Source of the DNA: Streptococcus marimammalium DSM 18627
Lineage (GTDB): Bacteria > Bacillota > Bacilli > Lactobacillales > Streptococcaceae
Reading direction: 5' to 3'
Assembly (NCBI RefSeq): GCF_000380045.1
Contig: NZ_KB904361.1
Coordinates: forward strand, 1-38,296
Length of the DNA: 38,296 bases
Shown here: positions 9,420 to 18,687 of the stretch, piece by piece
Numbering within the stretch: position 1 is the first letter of the stretch
Layout: each line of letters opens with the position of its first letter
Position numbers and translations under genes: made by a program
The notes under the pieces: model-generated
What the model saw: the letters and a program-made list of their open reading frames with translations, nothing else
What the model was told of the DNA's origin: nothing
Database searches by the model: none

Positions 9420-9447
9420 AAAAAAGACCTATACAATATGATAGGTC
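9420..9447 (-). terminator. Terminator after the 567-residue zinc-knuckle gene
   Basis: On the minus strand GACCTAT (9447-9441), an 8-nt loop and ATAGGTC (9432-9426) are followed by TTTTTT (9425-9420), 10 bp after the stop codon. Confidence 0.75.
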
Positions 9448-9456
9448 AAATCAAAT

Positions 9457-11160
9457 TTATACATTATAATAAACCGATAAATCTTCATCTGAAATATAGT
9501 ACTTCCAGGCGATCGAAAAACCATAGAGATGCTTATAACTTTCATACCATTCAACATAGAGTGGTAGCCCAACTGATGTCTCAGAGACCTCATCTTCCAA
9601 ATAGGAGTATGGATGAGAAACTAGACCAATATCGTATTCCTTCACTTGCCAATTATAACCATCCTGATGTTCTCCGTTTAAATTATCAATCATTCTTGCA
9701 CTTCTAAAGTCTATGTCGGTACAAAGACAAAGTTGCTTAAAATATTGAAAATCTGTCTGGTTGGGTTTAATAAAATAAGAACCTTCAACAAAATACTTGC
9801 TTGCATCAGTAGGATACTCTGTCTCAATAAACATTTTAATTGGTTGGTGATTTAATTCTAACCAGAAATGTCCGACTGGCGTTTTTAATAAATCATACGC
9901 AACAGAAGAATCTGCAGGCAATTTTTCTTTCGATAAATCGCAAATCAAACCGTTTTTACTTAATTCATTAACTATTTCTTCCACTTCTTGTGTTATGCTA
10001 GGCAATTTTTTAGAAACAGCTTTTATTTTGTTTAAAGGAAATGGTGGTATATTTGCTTGACTTTGAAACACTTTAATGACTTGAGCTTCTTTTTTAAGAT
10101 TCTGTTTTCCAACTGGCACAGAAACCCAATCACCTTCACTGATTGACTCATCGGGGCAGTAATAGGTATAAGGCTTACCATTCTGATGATAAACAACCTG
10201 ACAAAAACTTACTTTCTTGTTAGGTTTCCATAGCAAAGCAGGCTCCAAAGGACGTTTTTTGAAATAGTGGATGTTTTCTTTGTCCCAACAATCTTCGTGC
10301 AACCAATAGTTGCAAAAAGGACAAAAATACTCATCGTAATCATACAAATAACACTGGTTTGCAGCACAAATCTTACAATAACTATCTTCATCAATGAAGC
10401 CATCAAGTTCAACGCCATTAATAAATAGAGTACCATCTTCTTCTAATTCGAAGACATTCGGATCGACCGAATGCTTAGAAAAAGTCAACCAATCATCAAG
10501 TGATTGATCTGCAATCCCATAAATAATTACCTCAGACCATCGCTCCTTCAACGATTTTCCATCATAAATCTTAGCGTTAAAGAGCTCGTCAACTTCTTTA
10601 AATTGTTTACTATTTGGACTATCAGACAGTCCCAACCAATAAAACCCTTCCACATCGTCAGAAACACCAATAAATCTAAGCAAGTCATCACTGTCACTCT
10701 CAAAAGCAAAAGTAATCTCATTCACAATTTTTCTTGCTTTTATTTCTTGTAAGAGATAATCAAGCTGAATTCGTGAAATCTTTATGCCAAAGTCAGTAGC
10801 AGTTTTATGAGGAATCCCAAAGGAAAAAGAGGTTGCTTTAAATGAGAAGTAGCCATTGACCAATTGCACTTGAAAAATTTCACCATCAAATAGCAATTCA
10901 CTGAGCCACCACTTAGACAAACCATCCATACTTTCTGCCACAAAATGGCTCACCCCCTGACAGGACAAATTCCAAACCAAAGCTGGTGCATTTGAAACAT
11001 CGGATAAGGTGTAGTCTTCCTCAATAGTCAAATCTAATGTATTCATTTGACTATCAAAAGAAAATGAGCCAATAATAAAATCATGAAAACCATATTGTTT
11101 TTTCAAATAATCTTGTAACTGTTTCGACTCTGTTATATAAGCACACCTTTTTGTCCACAT
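9457..11160 (-). CDS. Unknown multidomain protein with PHD/RING-like Cys/His knuckle
   Basis: A 567-residue soluble protein without signal peptide or membrane segments. I know no characterised homologue. Residues 1-250 are a beta-rich N-terminal region, including DGKSLKERW at 200-208. Residues 262-291 carry a candidate zinc site: C262-x2-C265-x4-C270-x9-C280-x2-C283-x4-H288-x2-C291, with the WLHEDCW ending typical of PHD-like treble clefs. About 315-385 is a small beta domain (NGKPYTYYCPDESISEGDWV followed by SVPVGK). About 424-567 is an aromatic-rich C-terminal region. The RBS AGGAGAAAGTT precedes the ATG. It sits between nuclease and small-ORF remnants, so an immunity or accessory role in a polymorphic-toxin locus is possible but is inference from context. 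Confidence 0.6.
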   Translation of the reverse strand: MWTKRCAYITESKQLQDYLKKQYGFHDFIIGSFSFDSQMNTLDLTIEEDYTLSDVSNAPALVWNLSCQGVSHFVAESMDGLSKWWLSELLFDGEIFQVQLVNGYFSFKATSFSFGIPHKTATDFGIKISRIQLDYLLQEIKARKIVNEITFAFESDSDDLLRFIGVSDDVEGFYWLGLSDSPNSKQFKEVDELFNAKIYDGKSLKERWSEVIIYGIADQSLDDWLTFSKHSVDPNVFELEEDGTLFINGVELDGFIDEDSYCKICAANQCYLYDYDEYFCPFCNYWLHEDCWDKENIHYFKKRPLEPALLWKPNKKVSFCQVVYHQNGKPYTYYCPDESISEGDWVSVPVGKQNLKKEAQVIKVFQSQANIPPFPLNKIKAVSKKLPSITQEVEEIVNELSKNGLICDLSKEKLPADSSVAYDLLKTPVGHFWLELNHQPIKMFIETEYPTDASKYFVEGSYFIKPNQTDFQYFKQLCLCTDIDFRSARMIDNLNGEHQDGYNWQVKEYDIGLVSHPYSYLEDEVSETSVGLPLYVEWYESYKHLYGFSIAWKYYISDEDLSVYYNV

Positions 11161-11241
11161 AACTTTCTCCTGACTATACTTTTAAAAATCTCGGTAAATT
11201 TAATTCGTCCGCCCACGAAATCCAAGGTACTTGATTCTCCT

Positions 11242-11617
11242 TTAGGAAATGTCATAAGAAAGATCTTCATCAAAGAGACCATCTTCGATTAGCTGGTATC
11301 CTTCAGACCAGACATAGAAGTCATCTCCAAGCAGTGCTATCCTTTCTTGGACACCTTGTTTCCAATAAAATCTAGAGACATAAAGATTATTTTCTTTAAT
11401 AGCATACCAGTCAATAGAATCGTCTAACGTCAAGGCACCATGAATTGCTACTAATGGATAATCCGTTTTTGTTACAAATTTAAGAAGCTCCTATCATCTG
11501 CCAAGTCCTTATAGGAAAACCATAGCCATAATAGACATATTCACCAAACTTCTCTTTGTATTCATTTAAAATAGTTACCTCAACTATCCTATTGAAACTA
11601 ATATAGGGTCTATCCAT
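11242..11617 (-). pseudogene. Frameshifted small ORF (about 120 codons)
   Basis: An ATG at 11617 with AAGGATG upstream opens MDRPYISFNRIVEV and runs to QMIGAS before a stop near 11483. The adjacent frame then reads ELLKFVTKTDYPLVAIHGAL and continues open to 11242 (SIDWYAIKENNLYVSRFYWK, ending DEDLSYDIS). One indel near 11490 would join them into a single acidic protein of about 120-125 residues. Family unknown; size, acidity and position next to the zinc-knuckle gene suggest a decayed immunity-like gene. Confidence 0.6.
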
Positions 11618-11993
11618 ACGTTCATCCTTGTGAATTGGATAATGGTCAATAAAAATTTTTCAAAAAATTCTCTCCTACAAATCATTTGATAAAATACAAA
11701 AATTGCCCTTTCTACTCCTAAATAGTTGAGTCATTCACTAAAATGATTATACCATAATGAGTTTATTGATTATTACTTTTTAACGTTTACTATTTTACAA
11801 ATGTCGCATAAACAATTAAGAGCACTTTGATATTAACTTTTCCTATAAGAAAAGAAAAAATTCTTGAAAATTACTGGTTTCAAGCTTTTAATACGTTAAA
11901 TTGTATTACTTTTTGCTTGAGAACATTATTTTTTATATCACAAAAAGCAATCAAATTTTTTGACTGATTGATTTTTTTAATAAGTTGACACTT
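11618..11993. other. Intergenic region with a likely promoter and weak terminator
   Basis: A minus-strand extended -10 (TGGTATAAT, around 11742-11750) could drive the small ORF at 11617. A weak hairpin CAATC/GATTG (11948-11970) followed by TTTTT on the minus strand may end the membrane-protein gene at 11994. No gene is supported in the rest. Confidence 0.45.
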
Positions 11994-12623
11994 CTATATA
12001 TAATAACGTTTTAAGCCGACAATAGCTATAGTTGACCAAACAAAAAGAACAAACATTGCTGAAATTGCAAGTGGTACTGAAATTGCTTCTGCATAATAGG
12101 TTCCAATAATCTGTAACAATGCAGTAATGACAGTCACTAAACCAACTATTTTTGAACGACTTAAAAAAGCAATGGTTATGACACATGGTACTAATGCCAG
12201 TGAAACCAAGTGTAATCCAGCAAATAATTGACTTGCTGAAAGTAGGGCGATATCATGTGTTAGTGATAAACCATTAACAGGATAGACCAATCTGCCAAGA
12301 GCAAATACAGTGTAGATAATTCCAATTGTTAAAACGATAAACAAAGCAAGCATAATCGATGATTGAAGAGGCATTTGTTTATTTATTTTACGATGTAACA
12401 ATAGAACTGCTGATAATAATATTGGTGCACTAAACACTAATAATTCATCTGCCAACTGTAAAATAACTCGGTGTTTTTGCGCCCATAGAACGACACCACT
12501 AGCATCAGCTGACGGCATGGGAAGGGTTATAGCAATTAGTATTGAAGCAATAGCTAGTAAAGCAAAACCCAGAAACCATAAAATGCTATAAGTGACAAAA
12601 GGTCGTTTCTTCAAATGTTTCAT
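11994..12623 (-). CDS. Six-helix integral membrane protein, unknown function
   Basis: A 209-residue hydrophobic protein with about six transmembrane segments (roughly 13-35, 55-76, 88-110, 125-148, 150-172, 178-200) and a basic N-terminus (MKHLKKR). No catalytic motif or known family is evident. GGAG lies 9 nt before the ATG. It stands alone between an accessory patch and a two-component system transcribed in the same direction, but the terminator at 12857-12886 separates it from the kinase gene. Confidence 0.65.
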   Translation of the reverse strand: MKHLKKRPFVTYSILWFLGFALLAIASILIAITLPMPSADASGVVLWAQKHRVILQLADELLVFSAPILLSAVLLLHRKINKQMPLQSSIMLALFIVLTIGIIYTVFALGRLVYPVNGLSLTHDIALLSASQLFAGLHLVSLALVPCVITIAFLSRSKIVGLVTVITALLQIIGTYYAEAISVPLAISAMFVLFVWSTIAIVGLKRYYI

Positions 12624-12856
12624 ACTGTCTCACTCCATTCATAAACTCTTTTTAAGAACATGACATCATTTAAAAACTTTTATATAGACGATAAACCAAC
12701 AAGAAAATCAGCTAACATTTGTAAGATAATAAAGAGGTATGTCCTTTTATTTAGTTTATTACTTTATTAAAAAATTCAATAAATAGTAACGTTGTGTCTT
12801 TTAAAATTGAATTCAATCACTATTTCATAACCCTTATCATAACATTATTGTATCAT

Positions 12857-12886
12857 AAAAAATAGTCAGACTTTTTGTACTGACTA
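12857..12886 (-). terminator. Terminator of the two-component operon
   Basis: On the minus strand TAGTCAG, a 10-nt loop and CTGACTA (12886-12863) are followed by TTTTTT, about 30 bp after the kinase stop. Confidence 0.8.
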
Positions 12887-12917
12887 CTTTATTGTCATAA
12901 ATCATTTAAGTATAACA

Positions 12918-14264
12918 CTAGTTCTTTTTAAAAATGACTCTAAAGTCACTACCTTGATTTATTTTTGAATCCACACTAACTTGAGCTTTATGAAGATCTG
13001 CTATTTCTTTAACAAGTGACAAACCAAGTCCTACACCTTTTGTGTGTCTTGAGCTATCAATTCGATAGAAACGATGCCATATTTTTTCCAACTCATGTTT
13101 AGTGATCCCTTTTCCATTGTCTTTAATACTAAAAACAACATTATTTTTTGTTTGAGATAAATTGATATGAATTGTATCTTTCGTAAATTTGAGAGCATTT
13201 GAAATTAGATTGTCAATCAAGCGTCTTAACAAAATAGGATCACCAACCAAACTTATGCCTTCTTCAATTTGTACATTTAAAAAAATTGATTGTTCACTAA
13301 ATAACCTTTTACTGTCTTCGACAAACTGTCTAACAAATTGAGAGAAATCAATGGTTTCCATTGTCAGTTGTGTCTTATTTTCTGCTCTGGTTAATTCTAA
13401 AATTTGCTCAACCAATTGTTTCATTAATTGTGATTGTCTATGGATGACATCAAATGATTCTTTAGCATCTGATAAATTTTCAGCGTAATTTTTACCATAC
13501 TCACTCTCTGAAAGAATGACTGTTACAGGTGTTCTCAATTCATGCGAGACATCATTATTAAATTGTTTTTCTCGTTTAAAAGAATTCTCAATAGAGTCTA
13601 GCATAGTGTTTATCACTTGAGCTAGCGTAGTTATCTCATCTTTTCTATCAGAAATAGCAATGCGTTTACTGTAATCTTTTTTAGTTGTTATTTCTTGAGC
13701 AGTTTGAGTAATTTCTTCAATTGGTTTGAAAGAATTTTTAAGAATCAAGTAGCCTCCTAAAATAACGATCAACATCATCGTGGGTAATACAATGATGACA
13801 GTTAAAAGTAAGGTTTTTAACTCTTCATCCATCTGGTGTTTGATACGAATAGCTCTTAACCAGTTCCTACTATTTGGAATAGCAAAATCGTAATATTGAA
13901 AGGTTCGACCATTAGCTTTCACATCAGTAATTTGTCCAACATTTAATGGTGAATTGATGTCAAAATTCTGTGGATAACTCCCCTTTAAAACCTGACCACT
14001 ACCATCATATATGACATAATAGATACCGTCATCAAAAGACTCAAAATCATCAAAATCATCATCGAATTCATCAATCATTTCTAGTGCACTTGACTGCAAT
14101 TCTTTTTGACCTGATATTTCTGATATATTACTAGAAATAAAAAATGAGGCTACAAATACTGTTATTAATATACCAAAGATAAAAAAACTATACCAAAGTG
14201 TTATTTTCTTAATAATACTTTTTTTTCCTGAGAAAATCTCTTTATTCGGGAATGACATAACCAA
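12918..14264 (-). CDS. Sensor histidine kinase with acidic extracytoplasmic domain
   Basis: A 448-residue membrane kinase. TM1 is at about 22-44, a short extracytoplasmic domain spans about 45-150, TM2 is at about 152-174, and HAMP is at about 175-230. The H-box NNDVSHELRTPVTVI has phospho-acceptor H241. Then come the N-box (DNLISNALKF), G1 (IKDNGKGI), F-box (WHRFYRIDSSRH) and G2 (GVGLGLSLV). The sensor domain has a striking acidic run (residues 65-79, 11 Asp/Glu of 15), suggesting a cation or cationic-peptide ligand; that is inference. The gene overlaps the end of the response regulator by 23 bp, so the two are translationally coupled. The start could be ATG 14264 or the next Met at codon 3. 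The cognate signal is unknown. Confidence 0.9.
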   Translation of the reverse strand: MVMSFPNKEIFSGKKSIIKKITLWYSFFIFGILITVFVASFFISSNISEISGQKELQSSALEMIDEFDDDFDDFESFDDGIYYVIYDGSGQVLKGSYPQNFDINSPLNVGQITDVKANGRTFQYYDFAIPNSRNWLRAIRIKHQMDEELKTLLLTVIIVLPTMMLIVILGGYLILKNSFKPIEEITQTAQEITTKKDYSKRIAISDRKDEITTLAQVINTMLDSIENSFKREKQFNNDVSHELRTPVTVILSESEYGKNYAENLSDAKESFDVIHRQSQLMKQLVEQILELTRAENKTQLTMETIDFSQFVRQFVEDSKRLFSEQSIFLNVQIEEGISLVGDPILLRRLIDNLISNALKFTKDTIHINLSQTKNNVVFSIKDNGKGITKHELEKIWHRFYRIDSSRHTKGVGLGLSLVKEIADLHKAQVSVDSKINQGSDFRVIFKKN

Positions 14265-14913
14265 GCCCTCGCCTCGTTAGAATAATCGATTGTTTTTGAT
14301 TAGTGTCTAGCTTTCGCCTAAGATTTTTAATTAAAACATCGATTATATTTGATTCTCCGACATAATCTAGATTCCAAACGTGTTCGCGAATTTGTTCTCT
14401 CGAAAGCACTTGATTACGATGGCGTGCTAAATACACCAACACTTTATATTCCTTACTAGTTAGATTAATCAATTCCTTATTCTTTCTGACTTGTTTTAAT
14501 GACAAATCAATCTCAATATTATGAATGCTAATAATATTAGAAAGAACATTTCGATTTCCCCGTCTCATCATCGCTCTAATTCGAGCCATCAATTCATCAA
14601 ATACAAAAGGTTTTGTAAGATAATCATCTGCTCCCAAATCAAGACCAAACACCCTATCTTCAATAGCATCCTTGGCAGTAAGCATCAAAACTGGAACTTG
14701 ATTTCCAGTGCTTCTTAGCCTTTTAAGAAATTCAAAGCCGTCCATTTGAGGCATCATGACATCTAATATAATGACATCATAATCACTAACAGCTACATAA
14801 TCAAGAGCTTCTTGACCATTAAAGGCACAATCAGTTGTGTAGTGTTGAGTTTTTAATAATTTGGCGATACTTTTGTTTAAATCAATCTCATCTTCAACAA
14901 TTAAAATTTTCAT
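14242..14913 (-). CDS. OmpR-family response regulator
   Basis: A 223-residue DNA-binding response regulator. The receiver domain (1-115) has the acidic pair E8/D9, phospho-acceptor D51 (VIILDVMMPQMDGF), T79 and K101 (LTKPF). The C-terminal winged helix (about 125-223) includes LTSKEYKVLVYLARH and the end TRRGLGYVIPE. It is transcribed from an extended -10 promoter 21 nt upstream and has an AGAAAGGGA RBS. Its partner kinase overlaps its 3' end. The PepSY protein gene lies immediately upstream in the same direction but behind a hairpin. It is not CovR by sequence, and I cannot name an ortholog with certainty. Confidence 0.93.
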   Translation of the reverse strand: MKILIVEDEIDLNKSIAKLLKTQHYTTDCAFNGQEALDYVAVSDYDVIILDVMMPQMDGFEFLKRLRSTGNQVPVLMLTAKDAIEDRVFGLDLGADDYLTKPFVFDELMARIRAMMRRGNRNVLSNIISIHNIEIDLSLKQVRKNKELINLTSKEYKVLVYLARHRNQVLSREQIREHVWNLDYVGESNIIDVLIKNLRRKLDTNQKQSIILTRRGLGYVIPE

Positions 14914-14934
14914 TTTGCAATCCCTTTCTTACCT

Positions 14935-14943
14935 ATTATAACA
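14935..14943 (-). promoter_or_regulatory. Extended -10 promoter of the response regulator
   Basis: TGTTATAAT on the minus strand (14943-14935) lies 21 nt before the ATG. No convincing -35 is visible, consistent with extended -10 use. Confidence 0.6.
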
Positions 14944-14962
14944 CAAGAAGTTTGTATGATAT

Positions 14963-14988
14963 AAAGAAGAGGGGTTCCCCTCTTCTTT
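14963..14988 (-). terminator. Strong hairpin between PepSY and regulator genes
   Basis: A perfect 12-bp inverted repeat AAAGAAGAGGGG/CCCCTCTTCTTT with only TT between the arms. It probably ends the PepSY transcript, although the downstream T-run on the minus strand is short. Confidence 0.7.
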
Positions 14989-15021
14989 TAGCTACCTGAT
15001 TGCAGATCTAAAAATTGATTT

Positions 15022-15645
15022 CTAATCATCCACTCTTTCAGAAATAATAGAAATGTCGTTAGCATTTATTATAATTTCTTTTTCAAAATTATCAGCGATA
15101 ATAGTAACATCATAAACCAATTGATTTGGAAAATCAGAATCTAAAGAAATGCTTTTCAATTGTGCACCTTTATACTTGTTTTCAATTAAACTGATAATAT
15201 TTGCCATAGATTGTTTTGGTTCAGTCAATGGGTAATCATCCTCATGTTCAACCCAACTTGAAATGATTTGCCCAGTTGTTGCATCAATCATATAAGATTT
15301 TTGCGTATTATTTTCTGTTACCTCAATATCATAATGAGGTTGATTATTTTCAAAATCTAATTCAATATCTGTTACAAATCCGGCTTTAGCATGTGCTAAA
15401 GCTGTTTTCATAGCTTTGTTAAAATCAACCTTAATAGTCATTGTTTGTGTTGGTTGATCAACGACTGGTGAGTCATTTTGATTTTCAATTCGATCTTCAG
15501 AAACATTATCAAAAATCGTCTCCACTTTCTCTTCTATTTGAGACTCTCTATCAAATAATTCATTAGCAATGACATAACCTCCAGCTGCTATAATGAGAAT
15601 AGAAAAAATTCCAATTATTACCCATTTTTTTGTCAGTTGTTTCAT
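15022..15645 (-). CDS. PepSY-domain membrane-anchored protein
   Basis: A 207-residue protein with one N-terminal membrane anchor (WVIIGIFSILIIAAGGYVI, residues 8-26) and an extracytoplasmic part with two PepSY-like units. The first is at about 73-131 (ending SYMIDATTGQIISSWVEHED) and the second at about 140-205. PepSY proteins often accompany membrane sensors and may bind peptides or modulate proteases. The gene lies just upstream of the response regulator and kinase in the same direction, so it may modulate or be a target of that system. AGAGGTAACAAAA supplies an RBS, and a TATAAT (15699-15694) lies upstream. Confidence 0.82.
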   Translation of the reverse strand: MKQLTKKWVIIGIFSILIIAAGGYVIANELFDRESQIEEKVETIFDNVSEDRIENQNDSPVVDQPTQTMTIKVDFNKAMKTALAHAKAGFVTDIELDFENNQPHYDIEVTENNTQKSYMIDATTGQIISSWVEHEDDYPLTEPKQSMANIISLIENKYKGAQLKSISLDSDFPNQLVYDVTIIADNFEKEIIINANDISIISERVDD

Positions 15646-15753
15646 TTTTGTTACCTCTTTCTATTTTAAAAAGTTATTTTTATTTACACTTTTATTATAG
15701 AATTCTTAAATGAATTGAAAATGAATTTTCAAATTTTTTAGATTTTCACTAAT

Positions 15754-15783
15754 AAAAACTGGTTAAATTGATAACCAGTTTTT
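15754..15783. terminator. Bidirectional hairpin upstream of the PepSY gene
   Basis: AAAAACTGGTTA (15754-15765), loop AATTGA, TAACCAGTTTTT (15772-15783). It is a 12-bp perfect stem with T-runs in both directions and probably terminates transcripts arriving from the alaS side. Confidence 0.8.
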
Positions 15784-15799
15784 CATTTCATATTTCCTA

Positions 15800-16020
15800 A
15801 AATTATTTAGACTATTTAGAAATAGCATTATGTTTCTTAAAAAATTTTAATAATCAATTGCACCAATAATTCCAATTAATGTATTAAATAACAAATAATC
15901 ATATCTCCAGATAGGAAGAAAGGGTATTGATAATAAAAATGGAATTAAATTAATGTCAGAATTCTTATAATGGTTGTCAATTTAAGGTAAGAAAAGCAAT
16001 GAAAATTTTAATAAGAATCA
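15800..16020 (-). pseudogene. Possible remnant of a small membrane protein downstream of alaS
   Basis: The minus strand reads MILIKIFIAFLTLN then a stop. A neighbouring frame reads YKNSDINLIPFLLSIPFLPI and continues WRYDYLLFNTLIGIIGAIDY to a stop near 15852. The hydrophobic, coherent text suggests a small membrane protein split by a frameshift. No homologue is recognised, and the rest of 15646-16041 holds no gene I can see. Confidence 0.3.
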
Positions 16021-16041
16021 TAATAGTTAACCAATTTTTCA

Positions 16042-18660
16042 TTACAAATAATTTTGAACAGTATTAAGTAGTTTTGAAATCGCAGAAACATCAGAACCAC
16101 CAGCCATAGCCATATCAGGTTTTCCACCACCACGACCAGAAATAATTGGCGCTAATGCTTTAACAAGATTTCCAGAATGAATTTCTTTTGTTTTGCTTGC
16201 TACAAGAAGGTTTACTTTTTCACCAACTGCAGCTACCAAAATGAGTACATCTGAATGATCTTTTTGTTTCCATTGGTCAGCATAGGTTCTAAGAATACCA
16301 GCATCAGAAATATCAACTTTTTTGGCAATTAAACGAATCCCCTTAATCTCTTGAGGATTACTAAAGATTTCTGTTGCTGCTGCAGAGGCAACTTTTTCTT
16401 TTAAGATGGTATTTTCTTTTTGCAATTCACGTAATTGTTCTTGAAGACTTGCCACTTTATTTGACACTTCTTTTAATTGAGGAACTTTAATGGTTTTAGC
16501 AATTTCTTTAAGAGAATCTTCTTGGTCACGATAGGCAAGATAAGCTTCTTTACTTGTCACAGCAATGATACGACGAGTTCCTGAACCAATCCCTTCTTCT
16601 TTAATGATTTTAAACATTCCAATTTCAGAAGTGTTTTCCAGATGTGTTCCACCACACAGTTCAACTGAATAATCACTAATGGAAACAACACGAACAACCT
16701 TACCATATTTTTCACCAAACAGAGCCAGAGCACCCATTTTTTTTGCAGTATCAATATCAGTTTCTATTGTATTGATTGGAATGGCTTCCCAAATTTTACG
16801 GTTTATCTCTTCTTCAATTTGACGAAGTTCTTGATTCGTCAAAGCTTCAAAGTGAGTAAAATCAAATCGTAAGAAAGCTACTTCATTTAATGAACCTGCT
16901 TGAACTGCATGATCACCAACAATATGATGAAGTGCAGCATGAAGTAGATGCGTTGCCGTATGGTTTTTCATGACACGGTAACGCCGGTCATTGTCAATTT
17001 CTAGATAATAAGTTTGTCCTTCTTCAAGGAGTCCTAAAACCTCTACCTTATGAAGAGATTGTCCATTTGGCGCTGATTGAACATCAACTACTTTAGCAAG
17101 CACATCACCAGCAAGTGATTTAATGACACCATGGTCAGCAACTTGTCCACCTTTTTCAGCATAAAATGGTGTTTTTTCAAAAACCAAGAGTGCTTCATTT
17201 TCACAAACCTCTGAAACACGTTCATCATTTGTAACAATGGCTGACAAGGTACTTTCTAAAGCTTCAATGTCATAAATAAAACGTGATGGCTCAGTGATAT
17301 TCGCTAAGGTTTCATTTTGCATGCCCATTGAACCGCCTTTAACAACATTAGCACGTGCGCGTTCTTGTTGTACTTTCATGGCCACTTTAAAACCCTCGTG
17401 GTCAATGGTAAAACCTTCATCTTCAGCTAATTCTTCTGTCAATTCTACAGGAAAACCATAAGTATCATAAAGTTTAAAGATATCTTTTCCTTGTAGTATA
17501 GTTTGTCCTTCTTTTTTTAGTGACGCCAATAATTGTTCAAGATGAATAGAACCAGAATCAATAGTCCTTGCAAAAGTCTCCTCTTCACGTTTAATGATTT
17601 TTTCAATAAAACCATGTTTTTCAAGAACTTCTGGATAATAGCTTTCCATGATTTGACCAACAATAACAACCAAACGATATAGAAATGATTCTTTAATACC
17701 TAAACGACGTCCATGCATAACCGCTCGGCGAAGAAGACGACGTAAAACATAGCCTCGTCCTTCATTTCCAGGAAGTGCACCATCACCTATTGCAAAAGCA
17801 AGCGAACGAATATGATCAGCAATAACTTTAAAACTCATGTTATTAGCATTTGCATCATAGGATTTTCCAGAAAGTTTTTCTAATTCTTGAATAATAGGCA
17901 TAAAAAGATCGGTTTCAAAATTAGTCTTAGCCCCTTGAATGATTGCAACCATACGCTCAAGTCCCATGCCCGTATCAATATTTTTATTTGGTAATTCTTT
18001 ATACTCACTTCTTGGGACACTAGGATCAGCATTGAATTGTGATAAAACAATATTCCAAATTTCAATATAGCGGTCATTTTCAATATCTTCTTCAAGTAAG
18101 CGAATACCAATATTTTCTGGATCAAAGGCTTCACCTCGATCGAAGAAAATTTCAGTATCAGGACCTGAAGGACCTGCACCAATTTCCCAAAAGTTCTCCT
18201 CCAAAGGAATCAAATGGCTTGGCTCAACCCCTAACTCTATCCAACGATTGTATGAATCTTTGTCAGCTGGATAATAAGTCATATAGAGCTTTTCTTTTGG
18301 AAAAGCAAACCATTCATCACTGGTTAATAATTCATAAGCAAAAGCAATCGCTTCATCTCTGAAATAATCTCCAATTGAGAAATTACCAAGCATTTCAAAC
18401 ATGGTATGATGCCTAGCTGTTTTACCAACATTTTCAATATCATTTGTTCTAATTGATTTTTGAGCATTGGTAATTCTTGGGTTTTCAGGAATCACTGAAC
18501 CATCAAAATATTTTTTTAAGGTGGCAACACCTGAGTTAATCCATAACAGTGTGGGATCATTAACAGGTACAAGATTAGCTGAAGGTTCAACAGAATGTCC
18601 TTTTGATTTGAAGTAGTCTAAAAACATCTGTCTAATCTCTGCACTGGTCATTTTTTTCAT
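16042..18660 (-). CDS. alaS: Alanyl-tRNA synthetase
   Basis: Class II synthetase that charges tRNA-Ala and edits mischarged Ser/Gly. It is full length at 872 residues. The catalytic N-terminus includes [18 protein letters not shown] (class II motif 2 region, 84-100). The editing domain has the zinc-type H567-x3-H571 ([12 protein letters not shown]) and CGGTH (C669, H673). A coiled coil (about 710-760) leads to the C-Ala domain with the glycine-rich [15 protein letters not shown] near the end. It starts 27 bp after the LURP-one gene; both lie behind an alanine T-box leader, so expression should rise when uncharged tRNA-Ala accumulates. RBS AAAGGAAAA. Confidence 0.97.
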   Translation of the reverse strand: MKKMTSAEIRQMFLDYFKSKGHSVEPSANLVPVNDPTLLWINSGVATLKKYFDGSVIPENPRITNAQKSIRTNDIENVGKTARHHTMFEMLGNFSIGDYFRDEAIAFAYELLTSDEWFAFPKEKLYMTYYPADKDSYNRWIELGVEPSHLIPLEENFWEIGAGPSGPDTEIFFDRGEAFDPENIGIRLLEEDIENDRYIEIWNIVLSQFNADPSVPRSEYKELPNKNIDTGMGLERMVAIIQGAKTNFETDLFMPIIQELEKLSGKSYDANANNMSFKVIADHIRSLAFAIGDGALPGNEGRGYVLRRLLRRAVMHGRRLGIKESFLYRLVVIVGQIMESYYPEVLEKHGFIEKIIKREEETFARTIDSGSIHLEQLLASLKKEGQTILQGKDIFKLYDTYGFPVELTEELAEDEGFTIDHEGFKVAMKVQQERARANVVKGGSMGMQNETLANITEPSRFIYDIEALESTLSAIVTNDERVSEVCENEALLVFEKTPFYAEKGGQVADHGVIKSLAGDVLAKVVDVQSAPNGQSLHKVEVLGLLEEGQTYYLEIDNDRRYRVMKNHTATHLLHAALHHIVGDHAVQAGSLNEVAFLRFDFTHFEALTNQELRQIEEEINRKIWEAIPINTIETDIDTAKKMGALALFGEKYGKVVRVVSISDYSVELCGGTHLENTSEIGMFKIIKEEGIGSGTRRIIAVTSKEAYLAYRDQEDSLKEIAKTIKVPQLKEVSNKVASLQEQLRELQKENTILKEKVASAAATEIFSNPQEIKGIRLIAKKVDISDAGILRTYADQWKQKDHSDVLILVAAVGEKVNLLVASKTKEIHSGNLVKALAPIISGRGGGKPDMAMAGGSDVSAISKLLNTVQNYL

Positions 18661-18687
18661 TTTATATTTTCCTTTTCTTTTTCGTAT

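Noticed and set aside
11977..12186. 69-codon minus-strand frame overlapping the six-helix membrane protein
   Set aside because: Out-of-frame shadow of the 11994-12623 gene.
12918..14913. Identification of the two-component pair as CovRS
   Set aside because: The response regulator sequence and neighbours (PepSY gene) do not match CovR, so no symbol is assigned.
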